Source: Pseudorhizobium tarimense (GTDB lineage Bacteria; Pseudomonadota; Alphaproteobacteria; Rhizobiales; Rhizobiaceae). From it: DNA of 64,000 nucleotides. Positions within the stretch are counted from its first letter, which is position 1. Every line of letters begins with the position of its first letter. The stretch covers positions 1 through 64,000 of the forward strand of contig NZ_JALJRA010000009.1 of the NCBI RefSeq assembly GCF_022968135.1, given 5' to 3'. Shown here piece after piece: positions 16,091-24,520 of this stretch. Made by a program: the position numbers and the translations under genes. The notes below the pieces were generated by a model. It did no database searches. It saw only the letters and a list, made by a program, of their open reading frames with translations, and was not told the DNA's origin.

Positions 16091-17656
16091 ATGATCGCCC
16101 AAATCCTCGTGATAGATGAAGATCCTATCCAGCGTCGCCTTCTCAAGGGTGCGCTCGAAACGCATGAGTATGTCGTGCACCTTGCCGAGAACGGAGGTGC
16201 AGGGCTGGAGTTCCTGCGCCGTCACGGCAATCAGATCGACGTGATCGTGGCTGACGTGACGACCACTCCCGCGGACGGCGAGAGACTTCTCGCGGAAATT
16301 CACGAGGCGGGTTTCAGCACCCCCGTTATCGTGCAGACGAGCCATGCAGGCAGTGATGCGGTTGTGCAGGCGATGCGTGCTGGCGCATTCGATTTCGTCA
16401 ATCGGCCGGTCTCTCCGGAGCGGATCTCAGCCTCGGTTGCAAATGCCCTGAAGCTTGGGCGGAAGAACGGCCGTGGCAGGACGACCCGCAGATCCCGCGG
16501 TGGGGCAGTTGCACTCGACGATATTGTTTCGGCCAGCGAAGACATGCTGCGCGTGCTCGATCTTTCGCGTCGCGCGGCCCAATCCTCCATCCCTGTCGTG
16601 CTTGAAGGCGAGCCGGGTGTCGGCAAGGAACTTGTCGCGCGCGCCATCCACACCGCCAGCGACCGCGCCACGAAGCCTTTCATTGCCGTCAATTGCGGCG
16701 CAGTGCCGGCGGAGCTCCTGGAACCGGTGCTCTTTGGAAGCGACCGGCAGGCCGGCAAGTTTGCCGAAGCCGATGGCGGTACCCTGTTCCTCGACGAGAT
16801 TGCCGACTTCCCGTCGGATGTGCAGGTAAAGCTGCTGCGTGCGGTTCAAGACGGAGTGGTTCAGCCGGTCGACTCTTCAAACGTCGTAGCCGTCGATGTA
16901 AGGGTGATCTCAGCAACGGGCAGGGACCTCATCGAGGAAGTCAGGGAAGGCCGGTTCCGTGAAGACCTTTATTACCGCCTGAACGTCTTCCCCATCACGA
17001 TCACGGCGCTCCGCCGGCGCAGGGAGGATATCCCGCATCTTGCCCGCGTTTTCGCCGAACGCTTTTCCGTGGAACAGAAACTGCCGCGTCCGGTCAAGGT
17101 TGGCTCGGCGGCCATGGCGCTGCTGACGGCACATGACTGGCCGGGCAATGTGCGGGAGCTGGAAAACGCGATGTTCCGAGCTGTCGTGCTTGCTCAGGGC
17201 GAGGAACTGGTGGAGCACGACTTCCCACAAATCGCCGCACAGCTGCCACAGTTTCACGGCGGGGGTGACTGGGTCGCAAGTGCGTCGTTGGAGACAGCGT
17301 TGCGCCAGGGGCAATCTGCTCCCGATGGCCGCGGATCGTCGCCTCTGTCGCGCCTTTCGCCGGACGCCTTCCGGACGATGCCTCCCCGTCCGGCCCGCCC
17401 GGATCCGCGTGCGCTTCTGGCTGCCGCTTACCCCGCAGCGAGCATCTCCGAAAATGCCATTCCGACTGTCGACCCCACGGGCGAGGTGCGCAAACTTGCC
17501 GAAGTGGAAGAAGAACTTATCCGGTTTGCGCTGAAGTTCTACCGGGGGCAGATGAGCCAGGTGGCGCGCAAGCTCGGGATCGGCCGATCGACGCTTTACC
17601 GCAAGCTCAAGGATTACGGTATCGATCCTGACGATCCGGTGAAGGAGGCTGCTTGA
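16091..17656 (+). CDS. NtrC-type response regulator lacking the GAFTGA loop
   Basis: 521 residues in three domains. The receiver (about 1-120) has acidic D9-E10-D11, phosphoacceptor D55 and T83, but Arg105 where the conserved Lys is expected. The AAA+ domain (about 145-390) has Walker A GEPGVGKE (about 173) and Walker B GTLFLDEI (about 230). Between LFG and GKF there are only five residues (SDRQA, about 217-221), where family members have about 14 including GAFTGA, the loop that contacts sigma-54. A proline-rich linker leads to a Fis-type helix-turn-helix (about 475-515; MSQVARKLGIGRSTLYRKL). It probably activates or represses without sigma-54. No cognate kinase is adjacent. Confidence 0.9.
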   Translation: MIAQILVIDEDPIQRRLLKGALETHEYVVHLAENGGAGLEFLRRHGNQIDVIVADVTTTPADGERLLAEIHEAGFSTPVIVQTSHAGSDAVVQAMRAGAFDFVNRPVSPERISASVANALKLGRKNGRGRTTRRSRGGAVALDDIVSASEDMLRVLDLSRRAAQSSIPVVLEGEPGVGKELVARAIHTASDRATKPFIAVNCGAVPAELLEPVLFGSDRQAGKFAEADGGTLFLDEIADFPSDVQVKLLRAVQDGVVQPVDSSNVVAVDVRVISATGRDLIEEVREGRFREDLYYRLNVFPITITALRRRREDIPHLARVFAERFSVEQKLPRPVKVGSAAMALLTAHDWPGNVRELENAMFRAVVLAQGEELVEHDFPQIAAQLPQFHGGGDWVASASLETALRQGQSAPDGRGSSPLSRLSPDAFRTMPPRPARPDPRALLAAAYPAASISENAIPTVDPTGEVRKLAEVEEELIRFALKFYRGQMSQVARKLGIGRSTLYRKLKDYGIDPDDPVKEAA

Positions 17657-17764
17657 GCAGAGGCGTATTAGCGAGCGTTAACTTTCACGCAAGGATGTTC
17701 TGCCAGCTTCTGTCAATCGCTCGGTAGCGAATTGTTGACTCTGCCGAGGATAGTTGTGATTGTG

Positions 17765-17778
17765 TGGCAAATTTGCCA
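17765..17778. promoter_or_regulatory. Perfect 14-bp palindrome in the leader of the DUF882 gene
   Basis: TGGCAAATTTGCCA is a perfect palindrome 66 bases upstream of the TTG start at 17845 and 108 bases after the stop of the GAFTGA-less regulator. Its position fits an operator site. There is no direct evidence for which protein binds. Confidence 0.35.
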
Positions 17779-17844
17779 TCGTCTCACCTTAATTGACGGT
17801 CATTTACGGCAACGAGGGATGTTGTCGACAGGACGGGGATCGCC

Positions 17845-19668
17845 TTGCCGGATCTGAATGTACAGAAGGCGCCTGCGGGCGTAAGCAAACGGCTACGCAA
17901 AGGCGGTCTTCTGAGGTCCCTGTCTGCAGGCATCGTTTCCTGTCTTGCGGCAGCCTGTCTTGCGCTGCCGCTGCTCGCTGCCTCCGCCACGGAGGCGTCC
18001 GCCGAGACGCGCAGCCTCAAGCTCTACTTCATCCACACGAAAGAACGCGCCGAAATCGTCTTCAAGCGCAATGGACGATATGATCAGCGCGGTCTCCAGC
18101 AGATCAACCAGTTCCTGCGCGACTGGCGCCGCAACGAGCCGACGAAAATGGACCCGCGGCTGTTTGATCTCGTATGGGAAGTCTACCAGCGCAGCGGTGC
18201 GCGGGACTATATCCACGTCGTGTCGGCATACCGCTCGCCGGCCACCAACGGGATGTTGCGTTCGCGCAGCAAGGGGGTCGCAAAGAATAGCCAGCACATG
18301 CTGGGCAAGGCGATGGACTTCTACATTCCGGGAGTGAAGCTTGCGACGCTGCGCAGGTTGGCGATGCAGATGCAGGTCGGCGGCGTCGGCTACTACCCGA
18401 CATCCGGCTCGCCCTTCGTACACCTTGATGTCGGCGGCGTGCGCGCCTGGCCGCGGATGAGCCGGCAGGAGCTTGTCAGCATCTTCCCGAATGGGAACAC
18501 GCTTCATCTGCCGGCGGACGGCAAGCCTCTTCCGGGCTACCAGCAGGCGCTGGCGGACTACAAGAAGCGCATCAGCGGCAGCAGCATCGAGATCGCCAGC
18601 ACCGCCGGCGGCAGCAGCCGCTCGCAGGAAAAGAAGCGCCCGAACCTGTTCGCCGTGCTCTTCGGCGGTGGCGACGAGGATGAGGATGCCGATGCGATCG
18701 CCGCCCCGGCGGTAGAAGAACGCCCGACGCAGGTCGCTCCTGTACAGCCGCAGCCGCAGGCGCCGGTTATGGTCGCCGCGGCCGAGCCGCAGGGCTTGCC
18801 GGGCGTCGAGACGATTTCTGCACCTGTGCCCCAGTCACGTCCCGCCTTCCGCCAGGACGGTGGACCCGGCGGCCTTGCAACCGCGCTTTATTCGCCTGCT
18901 CGCAATGCGGCGCAGGAGGCCCTGCAGGCAGCGCTTCCGCCGACGCCACGTCCGGCAGAAGGACTGGCCGCTCCCGAAGGCGAAGCATTTGCCGATCTGC
19001 AGCAGTACGCCATTCCCGTTCCGACGCTGCTTAGTGCCCGCGGTATGAAGGGCGACAGCGAGGGCGGCGTGATGGCGGCCTCGGCCACCGGCGAGCTGCC
19101 GGAAGAGGTTCTGGCGTCGATCCCGCTGCCGGCCGCACGGCCTTCCGTTGCCGAACCGCTGCTGGCGTTGGTGACGGCTGATGTCGAAGCTGAGGCCGAG
19201 CTCGACGAACAGCAGGAACTGACGCCTGCCGTCGTTGCGGCTCTGGCCGAGAGCGGCGCCTATGCCCGCTCTGCCATCGCCGCCCCACAGACGCCGGAGC
19301 CTGCGCAGAAGCCGGTCGAAGTTGCGTCCATTCCTCAGGCTTCGAACTCTGTTGAGGCGATGCGCTTCGGCGACGGGTTCGACGCGCCCGCGCCGGCAGC
19401 CGAGGTGACCGCACCGATGAAGGGTGGCCGCTCTGCAGCCAGCGCCAAGCAGGAGGCCGTTCCGGCACTGACTGGCGATCTTCTGACGAAGTGGGCCCTC
19501 AGCAACAATCGTGTCGCAGAGGTGGCCTCGGTCAAGGCGCCCCGCGTTGTCACCCGCACCTTGAACAGCGAGTATTCCGCCGCCTACGCGGCAGGTGCAT
19601 TCAAGCCGGTGACGCGAGCCGCAGTGATCGATCTCAACCGCTTCAGTTCTGCACCGGCGACCCGCTGA
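17845..19668 (+). CDS. Exported DUF882 (YcbK-like, peptidase M15 fold) protein with long C-terminal extension
   Basis: 607 residues, TTG start with GGACGGGG upstream. After an extended basic N-terminus comes a membrane-spanning signal (about 28-52; cleavage near ASAETRSL). The DUF882/M15-like domain occupies about 55-205: SAYRSPATN, SQHMLGKAMDFYI and FVHLDVGGVRAWPR hold the His/Asp ligands expected for zinc, as in peptidoglycan L,D/D,D-peptidase relatives. The remaining 400 residues are Ala/Pro/Glu-rich and low complexity, much longer than in YcbK, which is about 180 residues. Acting on peptidoglycan in the periplasm is inference from the fold. It is monocistronic. Confidence 0.85.
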   Translation: MPDLNVQKAPAGVSKRLRKGGLLRSLSAGIVSCLAAACLALPLLAASATEASAETRSLKLYFIHTKERAEIVFKRNGRYDQRGLQQINQFLRDWRRNEPTKMDPRLFDLVWEVYQRSGARDYIHVVSAYRSPATNGMLRSRSKGVAKNSQHMLGKAMDFYIPGVKLATLRRLAMQMQVGGVGYYPTSGSPFVHLDVGGVRAWPRMSRQELVSIFPNGNTLHLPADGKPLPGYQQALADYKKRISGSSIEIASTAGGSSRSQEKKRPNLFAVLFGGGDEDEDADAIAAPAVEERPTQVAPVQPQPQAPVMVAAAEPQGLPGVETISAPVPQSRPAFRQDGGPGGLATALYSPARNAAQEALQAALPPTPRPAEGLAAPEGEAFADLQQYAIPVPTLLSARGMKGDSEGGVMAASATGELPEEVLASIPLPAARPSVAEPLLALVTADVEAEAELDEQQELTPAVVAALAESGAYARSAIAAPQTPEPAQKPVEVASIPQASNSVEAMRFGDGFDAPAPAAEVTAPMKGGRSAASAKQEAVPALTGDLLTKWALSNNRVAEVASVKAPRVVTRTLNSEYSAAYAAGAFKPVTRAAVIDLNRFSSAPATR

Positions 19669-19684
19669 GGTCGGTCAGCATACA

Positions 19685-19710
19685 CAAAAAACCCGCCTCG
19701 AAGGCGGGTT
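19685..19710 (-). terminator. Hairpin terminator, U-run on the minus strand
   Basis: AACCCGCC (19690-19697), loop TCGAA, GGCGGGTT (19703-19710). The A-run is on the left (19685-19690), so a proper T-run appears only on the minus strand. The same 21-base hairpin recurs at 19842-19862 with the T-run on the opposite side. It would end transcription from gapR. Confidence 0.75.
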
Positions 19711-19841
19711 CAGCTTGATGACAAACCCCCGCCCCACCTTCTCAAGGACCCAGATTCACGGAACGTCTCTGAATCGAAAAGCGAACGGATCGGAGTCGAA
19801 GTAGCGCCAGCAAAGGCAAAGAGGACTTTGTCAGCAGTCTG
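19711..19841 (+). other. Intergenic segment between mirrored terminators; possible small RNA
   Basis: There is no open reading frame of note here. It holds a short inverted repeat (GATTCA 19753-19758 and TGAATC 19770-19775) and a C-rich single-stranded stretch around 19727-19740. It could be shared 3' untranslated sequence of the DUF882 and gapR transcripts, or a plus-strand small RNA ending at the 19842-19867 terminator. I cannot identify a promoter with confidence. Confidence 0.3.
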
Positions 19842-19867
19842 AACCCGCCTCGAAGGCGGGTTTTTTC
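19842..19867 (+). terminator. Hairpin terminator, U-run on the plus strand
   Basis: Same stem-loop as at 19690-19710 (AACCCGCC, TCGAA, GGCGGGTT), here followed by TTTT on the plus strand, 22 bases before the gapR stop. It would end plus-strand transcripts from the DUF882 gene or from the segment between the two hairpins. Confidence 0.8.
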
Positions 19868-19888
19868 GTCTGTACTGCGTGCTGCTAG

Positions 19889-20161
19889 TTAAGCCGCGTC
19901 CTGCTCCGGAGCGCCCTCGATCATGCCGAGTGCCTGCAGGTAGGTGTCGAGGATCAGGTCCTCTTCCATGCGCTCCTGATCGTCCTTCTTGCGCAGCGCG
20001 ATCACCTTCTTGAGGATCTTGGTGTCGAAGCCCATGGACTTGGCTTCGCCGTAGACGTCCTTGATGTCGTCGGCGATTGTCTTCTTTTCTTCTTCCAGTC
20101 TTTCGATGCGCTCGACAAATGCGCGGAGTTGGTCGCGAGCGACGCCATGAGCATCAGACAT
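19889..20161 (-). CDS. gapR: DUF2312 protein, GapR-type nucleoid-associated protein
   Basis: 90 residues, mostly one long charged helix ([27 protein letters not shown] split over about 6-34) followed by [24 protein letters not shown], the signature of DUF2312. In Caulobacter this family is GapR, which binds AT-rich or overtwisted DNA and affects replication and chromosome segregation. Length and motif match well. The gene is first of a run of minus-strand genes with DUF1244 and N-formylglutamate amidohydrolase upstream. The terminator lies beyond at 19685-19710. Confidence 0.9.
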   Translation of the reverse strand: MSDAHGVARDQLRAFVERIERLEEEKKTIADDIKDVYGEAKSMGFDTKILKKVIALRKKDDQERMEEDLILDTYLQALGMIEGAPEQDAA

Positions 20162-20249
20162 CGAGGGTCTCCTCTTGGTGCGGGGTTTTGAGATTGTTGT
20201 GTCACCTGCCGCGAAGGGCGCCGAAGGTCAAGCCGAATCGACCGTGGCC

Positions 20250-20558
20250 TCAGTGATCAACGGGCTTGTTTCGTTCGAATGCGGCTTTTTGATCGCCAGT
20301 CGCTTCGTTCTGGTGGCGTTTCTTCCATTCCTCATACGGCATGCCATAGACAATTTCGCGAGACTGGTCCTTGGTGATGTCCAGGCCGGCCTCCGTTGCG
20401 GCGTCGAGGTACCAGTTCGAGAGGCAGTTGCGGCAGAAGCCTGCAAGGTTCATCAAGTCGATGTTCTGCACGTCCGCCCGTTCGCGCAGGTGCTGCAGGA
20501 GACGGCGGAATGCCGCAGCCTCTAGTTCCGTCTTCTGCTGGTCGCTCAGTTCGATCAT
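20250..20558 (-). CDS. DUF1244 family small protein
   Basis: 102 residues, soluble, with FRRLLQHLRERADVQNIDLMNLAGFCRNCLSNWY split over about 18-51 and SREIVYGMPYEEWKKRHQ near residue 75. The FCRNCL pair of Cys residues is conserved in DUF1244. No biochemical role is established. It starts 21 bases after the stop of the amidohydrolase gene, so it is probably in the same transcript, and lies 88 bp upstream of gapR. Confidence 0.88.
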   Translation of the reverse strand: MIELSDQQKTELEAAAFRRLLQHLRERADVQNIDLMNLAGFCRNCLSNWYLDAATEAGLDITKDQSREIVYGMPYEEWKKRHQNEATGDQKAAFERNKPVDH

Positions 20559-20579
20559 GGCCTTGCTCCGATCCTTAGT

Positions 20580-21422
20580 TCAGGTGGGGTAGGGGCCCGT
20601 GCGGGAGGCAAAGACCTCATAGTGATGAAGAAGCGGGTCCTCGTTCAATCGAGCGAAAACCGGCGCGAGGCGATCCGCCCATTCGTTGATGCCCGCTTCA
20701 TCTCCGATCAGGTCCTGGCGCACTTCCAGCAGCGCATGGGGGGTGCCGGACGTCATGCAGTGGCGATACATGGTGTCGCCGCGCAGTGCCCCATCATACG
20801 GTTCGTTGTCGCCAATCACCAGACTTTGATCCTCGCGCAGCATCGAGAGAAGGGGGTGGACGGCGCGGTAGTCCGTGTCCCACAGGACTGCGGCATGCCA
20901 CGGGCGGGGAACGCCTTTCCATGTGGGCGTGAACGAGTGGAGCGAGAGGACGAGCGGCGCCCGCCCTGACGCACCTGCCTTGGCAAGTGTTCGCTCCACG
21001 GCGCGGTGATAGGGGCGGTGGTAGATCTCCAGCCGCCGGTCCCACTCCTCCTCCGAGATCGGATAGTTCCCGGGAATGATCGCGCCGTCGGAGATCTTCA
21101 TGATCAGCGTCGGATCGTCCTCACCGCGGTTGGGATCGATCAGCAGCCGAGAGAAGCAGCCGAGCACCGCAGGAACGTTCAGCCGTGCGGCGAGCCTCCG
21201 CGTGAGGCCTTCGATACCGATGTCATAGGCAATGTGCCGGCTGAATGCGCTGTCGGGCAGGCCGAGGCTGCCATATCCCTGCGGCAGCCGGTTCATCGCG
21301 TGGTCGGCGAGCAGGACCATGCCGCCGTCATAATCGCCTTCTATGATCTCGAAGGGTACCAAATCCTGCATGGGGAAGAGCTGATCCTGACATGAGTTTG
21401 ATGAGTGTGGGGTTGATCGCAT
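20580..21422 (-). CDS. N-formylglutamate amidohydrolase family protein
   Basis: 280 residues from 21422, or 263 from the internal ATG at 21371 (MQDLVPFEI), which may be the true start since the family begins close to VPFEIIEGD. LLADHAMNRLP, RLLIDPNR and LSLHSFTPTW are characteristic of the N-formylglutamate amidohydrolase family (zinc enzymes). Members hydrolyse N-formyl-L-glutamate in histidine degradation, but this gene is not with hut genes, so the substrate is uncertain. DUF1244 follows 21 bases later. Confidence 0.85.
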   Translation of the reverse strand: MRSTPHSSNSCQDQLFPMQDLVPFEIIEGDYDGGMVLLADHAMNRLPQGYGSLGLPDSAFSRHIAYDIGIEGLTRRLAARLNVPAVLGCFSRLLIDPNRGEDDPTLIMKISDGAIIPGNYPISEEEWDRRLEIYHRPYHRAVERTLAKAGASGRAPLVLSLHSFTPTWKGVPRPWHAAVLWDTDYRAVHPLLSMLREDQSLVIGDNEPYDGALRGDTMYRHCMTSGTPHALLEVRQDLIGDEAGINEWADRLAPVFARLNEDPLLHHYEVFASRTGPYPT

Positions 21423-21559
21423 GCGGCGGTCAAAGGCGCAAGCTTGCTTCCATTCCTGCCGGTTCGCCGCCGGTATAATCGATTAGACTTGCGTTGACTT
21501 TCCACCCCTGCCGGGCGAGAAAGTGCTTCGCGAATAACCATGGGGTCCCATCGGAAGCC

Positions 21560-22033
21560 GTGTCCAAATCAATCCGCTTTTCTCTTATCCGCCCGCTCAG
21601 CATGGTGCCGGCACTGGCATTTGCCGTGTCGCTCGGCGTGCCGCTTCTGGCCGCCGGCGCAGCGCATGCGGACTTCCGCGTCTGCAACGGCACGCAGAAC
21701 CTCGTCGGTGTGGCGATCGGCTATCGCGCCCAGGAAGGCTGGACGACCGAGGGCTGGTGGCAGGTTCCCGCCTCCACATGCGCTACGCTGATCGAGGGCG
21801 AGCTGCAATCCCGCTACTACTATCTCTATGCGGAGGACGCCGCACGCGGCGGCCGCTGGACCGGTGATGTCAACATGTGCGTCGCCGAGAACGAGTTCAA
21901 GATCGTTGGTGTGGAGGACTGCTTCGCGCGGGGCCATCAGCGCATGGGCTTCAAGGAATACGATACCGGGCGCCAGGGCAGCTGGATGGTGCAGCTCTCG
22001 GACGCACCAAGCACGCAGGAAGGCCAGAATTGA
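21560..22033 (+). CDS. DUF1036 exported protein
   Basis: 157 residues from a GTG at 21560, chosen because GGAAG lies just upstream and the resulting N-terminus (Ser-Lys-Ser-Ile-Arg then a hydrophobic core ending in AAHA) is a normal signal peptide; an ATG at 21599 would also leave a signal. The mature part is DUF1036: FRVCNGTQNLVGVAIGYR, EGWWQVP and RYYYLYAEDA, with four Cys residues that may form disulfides. The periplasmic function is unknown. The stop overlaps the pykA start (TGATG), so the two genes are translationally coupled. Confidence 0.88.
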   Translation: MSKSIRFSLIRPLSMVPALAFAVSLGVPLLAAGAAHADFRVCNGTQNLVGVAIGYRAQEGWTTEGWWQVPASTCATLIEGELQSRYYYLYAEDAARGGRWTGDVNMCVAENEFKIVGVEDCFARGHQRMGFKEYDTGRQGSWMVQLSDAPSTQEGQN

Positions 22034-23472
22034 TGAAGCGTAACCGCAAAGTGAAGATCCTCGCCACGCTCGGCCCGGCCTCTTCCGAAGAGGACATGAT
22101 CCAGAAACTGCACGAGGCAGGTGCTGATCTGTTCCGCATCAACATGAGCCATGCCAGCCACGAGATGATGCGTACACTGATTCAGCGCATCCGTTCTGTC
22201 GAAGAGCGTTGCGGCCGCCCGATCGGCATTCTTGCCGACCTTCAAGGGCCGAAGCTGCGCGTCGGGAAGTTTGCCGAAACGAAGGTATCACTGGAGCCCG
22301 GCCAGACCTTCACGCTCGACAATCGTGACGAACCGGGTGATTCCACACGCGTCTTCCTGCCGCATCCAGAAATCTTGGAAGCGGTGAAGCCGGGCCATCG
22401 GCTGCTGATCGATGACGGCAAGCTCCTGCTGCGGGCCGAGAAGACCGACGGTACGAAGATCGTCTGTACCGTCGTGTCCGGCAACAAGATCTCGGATCGC
22501 AAGGGCATAAGCCTTCCGGACACGCTTCTGCCAGTGGGTGTTCTAACCCCGAAAGACCGGGCCGATCTGGATGCGGCGCTGGCAACCAACGAGATCGACT
22601 GGGTGGCGCTGTCCTTCGTACAGCGCCCGGAAGATCTTGCCGAAGTCCGCAAGATCGCCCGTGGTCGGGTCGGCCTGATGTCGAAGATCGAGAAGCCGCA
22701 GGCAATCGAGCGGATCGAGGAGATCATCGAGCTTTCCGACGCCCTGATGGTTGCGCGTGGCGACCTTGGGGTAGAGATGCCGCTCGAGGCGGTTCCCGGG
22801 CTGCAGAAGCAGCTGACGCGCGCCTGTCGTCGGGCCGGCAAGCCGGTGGTCGTCGCAACCCAGATGCTGGAATCGATGATCACCTCGCCGGTGCCGACCC
22901 GCGCCGAAGTGTCCGACGTCGCGACCGCCGTCTTCGAAGGCGCCGACGCCATCATGCTTTCGGCCGAATCCGCCTCGGGCGAATACCCGGTCGAGGCGAT
23001 CGCCACCATGGCCTCCGTTGCCAGCACCGTTGAGCGCGACCCCTATTACTCCAACATCATCTACGCCCAGCGCCCGACCCCGGAAGCCACCGGCGCCGAT
23101 GCGATCTCCCTTGCAGCACGGCAGATCGCTGAAACGCTGAGACTGTCGGCCATCGTCACCTACACCTCTTCGGGAACGACGGGCCTACGTGCCTCACGCG
23201 AGCGGCCGCAGGTGCCGATCATTGCGCTTTCGCCGATCGTGCAGACGGCACGCCGCCTTTCGGTCTGCTGGGGCCTGCATTGCGTGGTCGCTAAGGACGC
23301 CGAGGATCTGGACGACATGGTCAACCGTGCCTGCCGCATCGTCGTGTCGGAAGGGTTCGGCAAGGCGGGAGATCGCATCATCATCTCGGCAGGTGTTCCG
23401 CTTGGTACGCCCGGCGCCACCAACATGCTGCGCATCGCCTATATCGGCGCCGACGGCCAGAGCGGGATCTAG
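22033..23472 (+). CDS. pykA: Pyruvate kinase
   Basis: 479 residues from ATG 22033. KILATLGPASS at the N-terminus, FRINMSHASHE, the catalytic Lys in LMSKIEKPQA, and the signature MVARGDLGVEMPLE are all present; the C-terminal regulatory domain ends near residue 475. It makes pyruvate and ATP from phosphoenolpyruvate. The start overlaps the stop of the DUF1036 gene. The convergent alpha/beta-hydrolase gene overlaps its end by 4 bases (23469-23472). Confidence 0.97.
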   Translation: MKRNRKVKILATLGPASSEEDMIQKLHEAGADLFRINMSHASHEMMRTLIQRIRSVEERCGRPIGILADLQGPKLRVGKFAETKVSLEPGQTFTLDNRDEPGDSTRVFLPHPEILEAVKPGHRLLIDDGKLLLRAEKTDGTKIVCTVVSGNKISDRKGISLPDTLLPVGVLTPKDRADLDAALATNEIDWVALSFVQRPEDLAEVRKIARGRVGLMSKIEKPQAIERIEEIIELSDALMVARGDLGVEMPLEAVPGLQKQLTRACRRAGKPVVVATQMLESMITSPVPTRAEVSDVATAVFEGADAIMLSAESASGEYPVEAIATMASVASTVERDPYYSNIIYAQRPTPEATGADAISLAARQIAETLRLSAIVTYTSSGTTGLRASRERPQVPIIALSPIVQTARRLSVCWGLHCVVAKDAEDLDDMVNRACRIVVSEGFGKAGDRIIISAGVPLGTPGATNMLRIAYIGADGQSGI

Positions 23473-24518
23473 GGCTCGAGCGGTGCTCCGGGCGCCTGCG
23501 CCGCGACGCCGTCAGGCCGCGTGACCGGGACATCAAGGCGGCTTGCAATCGTCTGCAGGTCGCGCTTGCGGCCGGCGAGCTTCTCGATCGCCGCGACGGC
23601 AACTTCGGTCGCCATGTAATCGGGCTTGTGGCCGCACTTGTCCACCCAAACCAGTTCCGAGTCATCGATGTCGAGCTTGAGGCCGGCCGAGTGGATCTCC
23701 TCGGCCACGACACCATCACGGTTGCCGCTGATGATGACCGTCGGCGCCTCAATGTTGTGGTAGGTCGGCGCCACGCGGCGGGCATAGTCGTTGAGGTTGA
23801 CGACGTCGATCGCGTTGTTGCGGAAGTTCCGAGGACGAACCGCCAGTGCGGGGGCGCCATGCTGCATGTACTCCTCCGGGCGTGGATTGGGGTCGAACAC
23901 GCTCTTCGTTGCTTGGCCGAGCCGCATCAGGCCCGCCGGAATGAGCACGGTGCGGGTGAAGAGCCAGCCGATATAGGGCTTGGCTGCAAGTTCATAGTAC
24001 CAGTCAACGCCGCCCGGCCAGGGATGCGTCGCCGGCGCGAGCAACACCAGCCCTATCGTCTTTTGCGGCTGATAGAGACCGAAGCTCGCTGCAACGGCGC
24101 CGCCGAAGGAGTGGCCGACGATGATGGCCTTGTCGATGCCGCGGGCCTCCATCAGGCTGGCAATGGCTGCTGCCTGGCCATCTGGCCACGCATTCTCCTC
24201 GCCGCCACGCTCGGAATAGCCGTGCCCCGGACGATCGACGAACAGCAGCTCGGCACGGCCTTCCAGCGATGGACGAAAGGCGGCTTCCTGGTCGCGCAGG
24301 TTGCCGCCCGCACCATGGATGAATACGATCGGCGGCAGATCGGCGTCGGGGCCCGCCGGGATGTGGAGGGAGTTCATCTGGAACTCGCCAAGGTCGATCA
24401 GTTCGCCGCGGTTGGGGAACTCCTCTTCGATCGCATGCGCCTTCCAGGCGGAAAAGCCCATAGCTGCGGCGATCACTCCGGCAATGACGACGGGTACGGC
24501 AATGACAAAATGAAGCAT
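23469..24518 (-). CDS. Membrane-anchored alpha/beta hydrolase
   Basis: 349 residues from ATG 24518; the open frame extends to 24776 but that part is antisense-like sequence over the TPR gene. An N-terminal hydrophobic anchor (HFVIAVPVVIAGVIAAAMGF) precedes an alpha/beta hydrolase fold: IVFIHGAGGN (oxyanion), the nucleophile elbow IVGHSFGGA (Ser), an Asp in ISGNRDGVV and the catalytic His in DKCGHKPDY. The substrate is not predictable. It starts 2 bases past the TPR gene stop, so they form one unit. Confidence 0.87.
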   Translation of the reverse strand: MLHFVIAVPVVIAGVIAAAMGFSAWKAHAIEEEFPNRGELIDLGEFQMNSLHIPAGPDADLPPIVFIHGAGGNLRDQEAAFRPSLEGRAELLFVDRPGHGYSERGGEENAWPDGQAAAIASLMEARGIDKAIIVGHSFGGAVAASFGLYQPQKTIGLVLLAPATHPWPGGVDWYYELAAKPYIGWLFTRTVLIPAGLMRLGQATKSVFDPNPRPEEYMQHGAPALAVRPRNFRNNAIDVVNLNDYARRVAPTYHNIEAPTVIISGNRDGVVAEEIHSAGLKLDIDDSELVWVDKCGHKPDYMATEVAVAAIEKLAGRKRDLQTIASRLDVPVTRPDGVAAQAPGAPLEP

Positions 24519-24520
24519 GA

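Noticed and set aside
21430..21693. Minus-strand 87-codon frame before the amidohydrolase gene
   Set aside because: It overlaps the DUF1036 signal-peptide region on the other strand and shows no family pattern.
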